Origin: Micropterix aruncella
Lineage: Eukaryota > Arthropoda > Insecta > Lepidoptera > Micropterigidae
NCBI GenBank assembly: GCA_944548615.1
Contig: OX155950.1
Location: 30,969,691-31,033,690, forward strand
Direction of reading: 5' to 3'
DNA: 64,000 nucleotides
Within the stretch, counting starts at the first letter, position 1. Every line of letters begins with the position of its first letter. Positions 55,576 through 64,000 of the stretch are shown here, in pieces. The notes beneath the pieces are model-generated. The model was not told the DNA's origin, did not search any database, and was given only the letters and a program-made list of their open reading frames with translations. The translations under genes were made by a program, and so were the position numbers.

Positions 55576-56141
55576 TCTATATATATAAAACAAAGTCGGG
55601 TTTGTTCGAACACTTATAACTTGAGAAGAGCTGCATTAATTTTTATGGTTTTCGATTTGTAGTATTTGTCTCTATCCCGAATAGCAGAATAACTATTAAA
55701 AACAAAAATTGGAAAGTTGACAAAAAAATTAAAATAAAAGAAAAAACATTTTCCCATACAAAATGTAAATCCGTGTTTTTATCATAGTCAGTTGTACGTG
55801 GCATGTTCACGTGTCGACATATCATCCGCTTTATTTTTCTTGCGCCTGATAAAAAAAAAACAAAAAATGTCCTATATCACAAGGTGCTTCCATGAAGAGA
55901 ATTAAATCGAGTGCATCCCATGCTGCACAATATGTAGTTTAATTCAATCATGTCTTGCTGACACTTACTTAATTTTTGTACTTATTTTTCTTTTTGTGTT
56001 ATTATCTTAATAAAGTAGTGAACTTAATATGTATGTTGTATTCATTGTATTACTTTAATAAAATCATAAATTAAGTTCAGCTAATCTGTAACACGACATT
56101 CATTGACTGTTAGGCGGTACGAAGTTCGCAGGGTCGGCTAG
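55576..56141 (+). mobile_element. Non-autonomous Helitron, 566 bp, intact ends
   Basis: It starts A/TCTATATATATAAAACAAAG and ends AGTTCGCAGGGTCGGCTAG/T, with A and T at the host borders. The 5' TC, 3' CTAG and lack of target duplication fit Helitrons. No Rep/helicase sequence is present. A 60-codon minus-strand frame inside is incidental. Confidence 0.75.
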
Positions 56142-56879
56142 TTGAATATATAAATACGAAAACGAAAACTGTGAATAGATAAAATCTAAAAGAATTGCAT
56201 ACGGTCGTCGGCATTTGTGAAGGATTTGAACAGGTAGGAAGGCCTACGGCACGTACGGTAACACGGTCAATTTTTTGTGCCTATATTTTCGGCTATTCTT
56301 CCTATCCTTTCTGCATACTAGATACCACAGTAGACAGAGTTAGAATACAGAGAACCTGTATTCTGTGTTGATACGTGGTGCCAAAAAAATGTGAATATTT
56401 TTGTCGCGCGAAATTTTATAATAACTTTAGACCATTTAAATATTTTTTAGGCCTTTTTTAATCATCTCTTGTCCTTACTCTTCATCTAATTGATATCCTA
56501 TTCAATAACGCATTTTCTTGCACAAAAAAATTAGATAAAAGTAAAGGCGGGCTCTTTCCGCCTCGTAACTTCACATCTCAAAGAGCGTTTTAAATGAGTG
56601 CAAACACTTTCGGTTTTTTTTTTAAATTCGGCAAATTTTCATTATTTTTATATTTTTCTATGTAACACTTTTCCGATGTGTTACTTTAAAAATTGTATTT
56701 TTTTGCCATTTACCTTTTTGCCATTACCTTTTTGCCATTACCAGTTAACAACATTTGTAATGAACATTTTGTTTTCGTTATGCTTATTTTGTGGCTTCCG
56801 CGTCCCCCCCCCCCCCCCCCCCATTCAACTTACTTTAATTATATAATTACAATCGTATAGTATAGTATATATCTAAGGT
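56142..56879. other. AT-rich spacer with a poly-C run
   Basis: A run of about 17 C lies at 56806-56822. GCCATTACC is repeated three times near 56705-56740. No gene. Confidence 0.4.
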
Positions 56880-57822
56880 AGGACTCTGGCCTTATGGTTA
56901 GTTTCCCCTGGGAATCAACCTTCTGGCGCTCCTGGACGGTCTGCGCACCGTGCGGCCTAAGCCAATCGACTGTGCACTCTGAATAACAGTCGGGGGAGTC
57001 TGAAAGCAGTACTGTTTCCTATAGAGCGGGGGTGGTTGCGGACCTTACGGCGACTGCTCTTGAAACGACCATAGGCTACCCGATCCTGGGTGAAGAGCCG
57101 GGCAAAGGACGCTGTGGTCCGCGATAGATTCGGTAAACACCGTTTCACCGCTTCGTAAGGGAGAGGACCGCGCAGGCGACCTCGAGTAATCTGGTCACAA
57201 TTGGAAGTAAGGGCGTGAGTGTAGGCCCGCCGGGTAACACTACTGGCTATCTCGCGGTTAAGGCGTTGGCCTCTTACGGGCTTGTGGCGTAGCTAGATGG
57301 TGGACTGTTTTGTCCTCAAGTCTACTGCACTCATTCCAGGGAGATAGAACGACTAATCATTAAAACTCCCTGAGGTGACGGGTCGCCCGCTGTAGTCGAC
57401 AACCCTAGTTGTCTCCTATAGAGTGGGGGTAGTTGTTAACCTTACTGCGACTGCTATTGAAACGACCATCGGCTACCCGATTCCGGGTCAACAGCCGGGC
57501 AAAGGATGCCGTGGTTCGCGATAGATTCGGTAGATACCGTTTGACCACTACGTAAGGGAGAGGACCGTGCAAGTGACCTCGAACTCGTAACCAGTCGGGA
57601 GACCGAAGTAATCTGGTGTCGGCGCGAGTGTCGGCCCGCTGGGTAACATACCTGGCTATATTGCGGTAAGGCGTTGGCTTCGTACGGGCATGTGGCGGAA
57701 GTTGACGGTGGACTGTTTTGTTCTAAGTCCTTTGCGTTCACCTGACGGGAGACAGAACGATCAAATTTCATCAAAACTTCCTAAGGTGACGGGTTCGCCC
57801 ATTGTAGTCGACAGCTCTAGTT
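56880..57822 (+). repeat. GC-rich repeat in tandem, 397-bp period
   Basis: The units 57018-57414 and 57415-57822 share CCTATAGAG(C/T)GGGGGT, TGAAACGACCAT, GGCTACCCGAT, AGCCGGGCAAAGGA, GCGATAGATTCGGTA, GTAAGGGAGAGGACCG and GGTGACGGG(T)TCGCCC. A lead-in at 56880-57017 is shared, inverted, with 63180-63440, and the last block matches 1-112. Within each unit GCGGTTAAGGCGTTGGCCTC resembles the D-arm/anticodon side of a tRNA, and GGGTTCGCCC resembles a B box. They are about 140 bases apart, too far for a simple tRNA-derived promoter. Class unknown. Confidence 0.75.
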
Positions 57823-57846
57823 GTCTGTGTGTGTGTGTGTGTGTGT
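57823..57846 (+). repeat. (GT)n microsatellite
   Basis: About 12 GT units directly after the tandem GC-rich repeat. Confidence 0.9.
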
Positions 57847-57957
57847 AGTGCGAATATGTCGTATACAAGGGACACACATAATATTAAAATATTAATAGAA
57901 AATACGTCATATTAAGGAATAATCCGCCATATTAAAGAAAATAGGTACTACATACAT

Positions 57958-58014
57958 ACTTCAAGGGCTGGAAACAAGCCCCCCACTCCAACTACTACTA
58001 CTACTACTACATAC
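57958..58014 (+). mobile_element. Isolated 3' terminus of the element at 52405-53040
   Basis: TCAAGGGCTGGAAACAAGCC then CCCCACTCC and ACTACTACTACTACTAC match the extreme 3' end of the I/R1-type element, which reads on the minus strand there. Only about 50 bases were inserted, an extreme 5' truncation. Confidence 0.75.
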
Positions 58015-60234
58015 TTTTTGGAAAAATACCATTTTAATACCACGGAAAATAACACAAATATACTACGACTTGGCGCACGGGGGGAGATTTATTTTCATAA
58101 TATACGTACACGACCGATTTATTTTCATAATATGCTTATGCAATATGGCCCTTTGATCGCACTTTATTGCGATTTCGAAATATTAATATTCAAAATTTGA
58201 TTTTAAAAAATGCCTTCAGAATTTGGCGCGTTTGTCATCGTTCATCGTTGCAGCAAAACCAGGCAATTCTAATTCTCACTCTTGCATTTGGAGACGTCAA
58301 AAAGCGTAGCGAATGCCACCGCAAAATTCCACGTAATTCTATTTTGAAATTTCTCCGTTGAGCTGTTATTTCTGGAGAGGCGAGACCATTGTTTTGCCTC
58401 GCCATAATGTCGGACGATCAAATGAAAAAACCAAGAGACGTCGAGAGTGTTAAACGGCGTACAAATTGTAAACACGGACGAAGAAAGTGATTGCGTGATT
58501 TACACAATGCTATACAAGGTGTAATTTTGTGTCGTCGAATCTTTATCAAGCTAATTGCTAACACTTCGCTTACCTGCAATGATTAACACAGACAAACAAC
58601 ACCATCACCTGATGCGTTATAAGTAAAATCCGCGGTTTTAAAAATTTGAAATCTTAGTGTGATTTCAGAAATAAATTCATTTCTTTAAAAAATATCGAAA
58701 TACAAAATGAATTAGTTGAAAGTCGACGTTGCACATTCTTTCACATAATGTGTATTAATTATGATGGAATATATTTCGATAACCTAATAACCTTGGAGAC
58801 ATTTTTATCCGATTATTTATACAAGCCCCTATCATTTCAATTTTTAATTTTCAATTATTTTGGTACTTACTGCAATTTGTGGAGTTTGAATACTCCGATA
58901 TGACGTAACCCTCCACACGAATTCTGTTGGTGTAAATAACTTTGATACAGATAACAATAAGGTGTAAATAAAGCTCTTCCCACTGAAAAGCATACACTGC
59001 TCTACTATCTACATATAATGATAAAAGCAAACAATCACAAAAACAACAAAAATCGCCTTACATCGTGGTTAATTAACCTTTTTTATAAAATCAATGCTTT
59101 GTATAAGAGAAGCGGAAAAAAACATTTATGACTGTTTTAAAATATTTTTTTTCTATACACATATTTATATTTATTCTTTTTAAGTACCTATTTATTTTAT
59201 ACGTATTATTACTAATTAATAAGTATAATTACTAATTTTTAATTATTGTTACTGATTATTATTTACATATATTTATAGTTGTGGAATTATTATTGTCTAC
59301 TAAAAGTTCAATTTTAACCTAATTAAATACCGAAATTTTGTTTAGCAGCTATTTATTTTTATTATCATTTGTATTGGTGTTCTTTTCATAAACTATTTTT
59401 AAGTTCTACCTGTGTATTTTTTTGTGTTTTAATAGAAATGAAAGAAGAGAAAATTATTAGGGTAATATTGTCGAAAACGAACCGAATTTAAAAATTAAGT
59501 CTAAATCTAAAAAGGGAAGAATATTTTAAAGCTAAAGTATGTTTTTTTCTTAGAAAATAATCACTTAATTAAGAAAGGGACCAACTGAATCACAATTATA
59601 AATTAAATTATTACCTATAAAAAAATCGGTTGTGTCACTCCAAGACTTTCCCAGCAAGTAGCCAGGGATTAATTTAATCTGAATATTAATTTCATAAATA
59701 AAGTCGATGAGGAGTTGGCGAAAATTCCTGTTAATATGCGATCCAACGCAATGATAATTTAAATTTTGAACGCGCGTCATTTCATTCAATTTAAAAATAA
59801 AAATGTAAATGCAGGTCGCCGTGAGTCTTCAAATTCGAATTTCGAACGAGCTACGCGTCGCATGCGTCGCCGCGTTTAAGAGCCTTCTTTTTAAATTAAT
59901 ATATGGCGGACTTTAAAGATTATTTGTGTCGCTTGTATATGAGATATTTCAATAAAAAATCAATTTGATTTCGGCCCAATAAGGCACTTTTGTACCGAAT
60001 TGTAAGTCTAATATTTTGAGATTGAAGTATGACTAGCGCGACCTCTGGTGTACCGTTATCTCGTCGTCGGTTACTATTAACTAGCCTATGCTAGTAAAGT
60101 GAAATAAATAAAGGAAGAAATAATAAATACTACTAAAATCGATATTTTTAATGATCGAAATTAACGTCGTTTTTTCAGGATTTTTTATTTTTTAAAATTT
60201 GTTTTTAATGGTTTTAGAAAATTAACAATTTACC
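58015..60234. other. Region without a confirmed gene
   Basis: A short ATG frame at 58408-58491 (MSDDQMKKPRDVESVKRRTN then CKHGRRK) follows a moderately GC-rich stretch and could be a small first exon, but no donor is convincing. A second short frame near 59903 (MADFKDYLCRLYMRYFNKKS-I) is similar in quality. On the minus strand CATTGCAG/gtaagc near 58580 is a good donor without a visible exon. None is called. Confidence 0.3.
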
Positions 60235-60385
60235 GCCGTATAGGTGTTTATGAATTGTTAAAAAAATATGTTGGTCTTTGTCACTTCTTCAAATGCCTAA
60301 ATCTCTCTTATTTGTGTAGGCCGACAAAAGATTATTGCAGTTTTGGAATAAGCTTAGTGAATATAGTCGGGTGACGTTAAAATAA
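60235..60385. repeat. Relic of the repeat clustered at 3668-4665
   Basis: CCGTATAGGTGTTTATGAAT, then AGCTTAGTGAATATAGTCGG and GTGACGTTAAAA occur in the family's order, but strongly diverged. Confidence 0.5.
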
Positions 60386-60476
60386 TTTAATATTTCAAAT
60401 TTTTTTTTCAATTTTAATTTATTTCCAAAAAATCTTAACAGATTGTAGAAACTTAATATTTAGGTACATTTAAATT

Positions 60477-60647
60477 ACAGTATATTAGTTCGTTTTTACA
60501 ATATTTAAATTTATCACCACGTACATACAGTTACTTCTTTATTGCTTTTAGTATATTAGTTCAGTAATTAATACAGTATATTAGTTCGTTTTTACAATAT
60601 TTAAATTTATCACCACGTACATACAGTTACTTCTTTATTGCTTTTAG
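60477..60647 (+). repeat. Direct duplication of about 75 bp, apparently identical
   Basis: ACAGTATATTAGTTCGTTTT through ACTTCTTTATTGCTTTTAG is present at 60477-60551 and again at 60573-60647 (period 96). A shorter third copy of TATATTAGTTCAGTAATTAA lies between. The lack of differences suggests a recent event or an assembly artefact. Confidence 0.85.
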
Positions 60648-60794
60648 GGCATCCAAATCATTTTTAAGATTTATTTACTAAAACCACAAATTAAAATATT
60701 TGATAAAAATAATCAAGAAATTAAAATCAGAAAAAGTCAGAATAATTAAAAAATACTACTTAAAATTGTCAAAAAAATGACCAAAAAATTTGAA
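60648..60794. other. 3' region of the retrotransposon at 60795-61575
   Basis: AT-rich sequence directly downstream of its stop codon on the minus strand. The 3' end was not fixed. Confidence 0.4.
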
Positions 60795-61575
60795 AAATTA
60801 TTTAAAATTAACAAACTCATCGATCGAGTAAAAAGCTTTGTCTAATAAGAATTCTTTAAGTAACTTTTTGAATAAGCTTTCCACTTGAATAGTTTTTAAA
60901 CTTTCTGGTAGCCTGTTAAAGTAATATGGCCCTGAGTATTTTGTGTCTTGCCTTGCTGTGTTTAGTTTAATACATGGTATAAAAATGTTTAATTTATTTC
61001 TCGTATTTTTAGTATGTGTATCTGAAAACTTTTTATAATGTGTTTCTTTATTTTTAAAAAACTCAGTTAGTAACTTAAAGAGATAGAGTGAGGTTAAGGT
61101 GAGGATTCTTAGCCTTTTAAAAATGGGTCGACACGACTCTTCCCTTTTCACCTTTGCAATTATTCGCACTGCTCTCTTTTGGAGTATAAATATGGGTTCC
61201 CTATGACAAGCGTAACAATTTCCCCAGATCGTAATGGCATAACTTAGGATAGCTTCAATATAGCTGAAATAAACATTTCTTGTTTGCAATTCATCCAACG
61301 ACCTTCTTACAATACTTAAAGCATAACATGCCCGACTTAACCTACTTTCGAGGTTTTCACAGTGAAAGTTCCATTTTAAAAGTTCGTCGACATGAACACC
61401 TAAAAATCTAGTACAATGAGTTTGAGGAATGGCAGTGTTATTTATTGAAAGTATTATTGGCGAACCTTTATTTCGATTTCGATGATTTGTAAAATGTATG
61501 AAGTTACTTTTAGACGCATTTAGTGTGAGGTTGTTGCTCTCAAACCAACTATTTAGTTTGAATAGATTAATTTTA
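60795..61575 (-). pseudogene. C-terminal third of a Jockey/CR1-type retrotransposon ORF2
   Basis: An uninterrupted frame from about 61570 down to the stop near 60798 reads FKLNSWFESNNLTLNASKSN (just after the RT catalytic centre), CTRFLGVHVDELLKWNFHCE, AILSYAITIWGNCYACHREP, ILQKRAVRIIAKVKREESCR, GPYYFNRLPESLKTIQVESL and KAFYSIDEFVNFK. Roughly 255 codons are intact, so this copy is younger than most others here. It is truncated at about 61575 before the YADD motif. Confidence 0.75.
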
Positions 61576-61664
61576 ACGTTTTATAGTAAAATTTTTAATT
61601 AATTTTAATAGTAAAACACATTTTAAAAACAAGCTTTTATTAAAATGTTGTGTCCCGAGTTATA

Positions 61665-62125
61665 CCTAGGTGCAGCAGCCATGTCATAGTGAAGCTTAGA
61701 ACGGGTTATTATAATTGAATGCTATACAAAATTTCGTGTTAGTGCTATTGACCGTTGAGGAGTCCCCTAGTTGGAAGCCAACCCTAGGTGCAGCAGCCAT
61801 ATCACGGTCCTAAATTTCGTTTGTTTACTGTTGACTGTTGAGGAGTTCTATCGTTGGGAGCCGACTCTGTGTGCAGCAGCCCTGTCGCGGTGAAACTTAG
61901 AATGGGCTATCATAATTGAATGCGTATACAATATTTCGTTTCTGTGTTGTTGACGGTCGAGGAGTTCCCTCGTCGGGAGCCAACCCTGGGCGCAGCAGCC
62001 ATGTCATGGTGAAACTTAGAACAGGCTATCATAATTGAATGCGTATACAAAAATTCGTGTCTGCGCTGTTGACCGTTGTGGAGTCCCCTCGTCGGGAGTC
62101 AATCCTGGGTGCAGAATCGGGTCAT
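61665..62125 (+). repeat. Tandem repeat, about 119-bp period, four units
   Basis: The unit contains GTTGAGGAGTCCCCTCGTCG, GGAGCCAACCCTGGGTGCAG, CAGCCATGTCATGGTGAAAC and TTAGAACGGGCTATCATAAT then TGAATGCGTATACAA. The GTTGAGG anchor occurs at 61754, 61837, 61956 and 62075. Spacings are 83, 119 and 119, so the second unit has lost about 36 bases. The last unit runs out at ATCGGGTCATGC. No long ORF crosses it. Confidence 0.88.
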
Positions 62126-63179
62126 GCTTACCATAAAAATGCACTGTCATCGGAACTGAACCAACATGTTTAATTTCAACTTCATAGGATAAGAGTGAGT
62201 GGTTCTAATTCTGCTTGCAAGACTTGACCTAAACAAACATACTGATAAAAATTGCAGGGTAAATAAAAGCTTCTAAAAATCAACTATGTAGAACAGGTAG
62301 CAATACTTAATAAATAGCCTTATATAATCCATCTAAATGTTCACACTGTAGTCTGCACTGATTGATCTATTTTTGTATGAGACCCTTGCATGGGATTACG
62401 TTTTCTTTCAAAGATGCTTGCATAAAAATAATGAAAAACCCAGAGATTAAATTGTATAAATATAGGTATTAGTATTGCGAAAGATTACGGAAGGAATTAC
62501 GGAACCATTGCGAGCAATCACTGGCATAAAAACCAGTTGATAGGTACGGCTTCGGTCACGACATGGAAAGCGATTCCGTGTGACTAACTTAATTAATACG
62601 TTTTAACAAGTCATGACTTAATTTTCAGAGTATCGTTAATTAATTAAGTCCTAAGTAGGTACAAACCAAAGAGGCCGATTTCGCGGATGTATTGAATTGT
62701 TTCCATTTTAACGAGAAAAAAAATAGCTTTTGGTTTTAGAATTTTTGTATTCACGCTACAGAAAACTTTTTAAAATAACGTCGGTTCATTATTTTGGTGT
62801 TTTCTCCTGTGTAACTCTATAGAGATCAATATTAAAGTTTTCTGCTATATGATCTTTAAGAAAAGATGAGACAAGCAGATTATGGAGACACTACAGCTTA
62901 AAAAGCAAAACAGCAACTGTAGTTTACAACAAATATACCCCCTTTAATGTCGAATCCATTGGGACAGGAACCCCAAGAAGAAAAGGCGATTGAATTAGGA
63001 TACCAGAGCGGTACTCTAAAGAGCGGTACTATAAAGAAAAATACTAACTAGTAGTTCTGTGAACAGTAGATCTCGACTGTATTAGAACCATTAAGGGCCA
63101 CCATTTTGAAACGAAATAAAAAAAATTAATCTTAATAAATACGAATAAAATCCAAAATATTGTCTGTATTCAACGGATC
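62126..63179. other. AT-rich spacer
   Basis: AGAGCGGTACT occurs twice near 63005-63030. No gene or recognised element. Confidence 0.4.
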
Positions 63180-63440
63180 GTTTCGAAGGTAGCTTACATC
63201 AGGTCAACAACCACCCCCGCTTCTTAGGAAACGTACTTTTCCAGACCCTCACGAGTATTCGCCGGAGTGCTCAGCCGATTGGCAAACGCCGCACGATGCG
63301 CAAACCGCCCAGTATCGCCCGAGGTGTGTCCCCAAATTAGAACAACCGATTACCTGATAACGACAAAATCGTGTTAGGGTACACGGAGTTCTTTCCATGT
63401 TAGTCCCTCTTCGAGGAGGCTACCGTATAGGAAGTTGAGC
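63180..63440 (-). repeat. Inverted, diverged copy of the GC-rich repeat
   Basis: Read on the minus strand, GTTTCCTAAGAAGCGGGGGT then GGTTGTTGACCT and upstream GGTTTGCGCATCGTGCGGCG line up with 56935-57045 (GTTTCCTATAGAGCGGGGGT, GGTCTGCGCACCGTGCGGCC). Only the lead-in and first part of the unit are present. Confidence 0.6.
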
Positions 63441-63936
63441 CGTGAGTTGATCTGACCCAATATAACAAATAGGTCATCAGGCCCAAGCTGCACGGAATCG
63501 TTAGATACCAAATTTTGTTGAACAGTCAACAACGGTCGACTTATGGAATAATCCCAATGTGATTCTGAGCTGATTACCCAACCCTAGCGAGGGTGATAAG
63601 AATAATGGATTTCTGTGCACATAATATTGTTTCCTGACACTTTGCAAAAGAAATTTTATAAAATGCTCATTTTGCACTGCGAAAACCACGATGTTTACGG
63701 TCTGAGAATAAATCTCTCTTGATACGAACTTTCTTTTATGGACTATTAAGTTCCCTCGGCTTCTTTATTTTCATGGTCAGAGACGAACCCGGCATTACTG
63801 GCATTACCGACCGCCCGTGACACCGAAACACTTTCCATCTCGTGACCGAGCGAGCTGTCTGCCGCCATGCCTCTCGCGATTCTTTCTAATTATCTCTAAT
63901 CTAAGTATAAGTAACCCAGACTCGCCAATTCCCATA
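63441..63936. other. Possible promoter region before 63937
   Basis: From about 63780 the DNA becomes less AT-rich and lacks recognised repeats, consistent with a promoter/leader. No specific element is visible. Confidence 0.3.
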
Positions 63937-63962
63937 ATGGCGGACACAATCAGTGGAGAAGA
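63937..63962 (+). CDS. Candidate first coding exon cut off by the window end
   Basis: An ATG in good context (cccataATGG) at 63937 encodes MADTISGE and ends at a consensus donor GAAGA/gtaagc (63962/63963), in phase 2. The acidic start resembles many housekeeping proteins, but nine codons cannot identify a gene. The rest would lie outside the window. Confidence 0.3.
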
Positions 63963-64000
63963 GTAAGCCGTTCAAGGGAAATAGGTAGGTATAGACCGCG

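Noticed and set aside
57240..57400. tRNA-derived SINE because of GGTTAAGGCGTTGGCCTC and GGGTTCGCCC-like boxes
   Set aside because: The two boxes are about 140 bases apart instead of roughly 35-60, and no tail was seen. Kept only as a hint in the finding on this repeat.
58408..58491. Small ORF MSDDQMKKPRDVESVKRRTN
   Set aside because: Only 27 codons, ends in a stop, and no convincing donor to extend it. It remains a weak possibility rather than a call.

Overview
This looks like insect nuclear DNA, most likely from a moth or butterfly. It is AT-rich and has spliced genes with gt...ag introns. It is dense in transposon remains, including repeat types I associate with Lepidoptera: Helitrons that start TC...TACTAATATTATAAA and end CTAG, and a palindromic repeat with a CTACCCTGGACAAC core. 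No bacterial genes, rRNA, convincing tRNA or CRISPR array was seen. The order-level assignment is inference; no species can be named.

Host genes are few. (1) The largest is on the minus strand. Three in-phase coding exons (25281-26276, 20797-21018, 13940-14188; 488 codons) encode the C-terminal part of a C2H2 zinc-finger transcription factor: five fingers, a Ser-rich linker, and a final finger pair of the Hunchback/Ikaros type. Exons further 5' were not found. (2) A compact two-exon SRP9 gene (signal recognition particle 9 kDa subunit, 77 aa) lies on the plus strand at 32433-32739. (3) A well-formed first coding exon on the minus strand (5058-5166) opens a gene I do not recognise; a possible terminal exon is at 2998-3187. 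(4) Weak first-exon candidates lie at 48950-49077 and 63937-63962, and a CpG-rich patch lies at 530-665.

The introns of the zinc-finger gene hold two retrotransposons with uninterrupted ORFs, both in the sense orientation of the gene. One is a full-length RTE-type element (14932-18089) with an 11-bp target duplication. The other is a R2/R4/NeSL-type element (about 21342-24795) with an endonuclease-like C-terminus and an N-terminal zinc finger upstream of its first ATG.

Elsewhere the window is a mosaic of older insertions. There is an IS630/Tc1-type transposon with long inverted ends (6321-8685) and a Tc1 remnant (18512-19046). A hAT element (34899-39918) with an 8-bp target duplication contains both a Helitron and a decayed Jockey/CR1-type retrotransposon. 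Many 5'-truncated retrotransposon tails and several fold-back elements are present. Tandem arrays lie at 10967-12545, 33835-34515, 57018-57822 and 61665-62125.

No host gene cassette that would be a new biological system was found. The observations most worth checking are the intact retrotransposon whose finger precedes its first ATG, the tandem array of fold-back units, the nested hAT block, and a GC-rich repeat that recurs at several places in the window.
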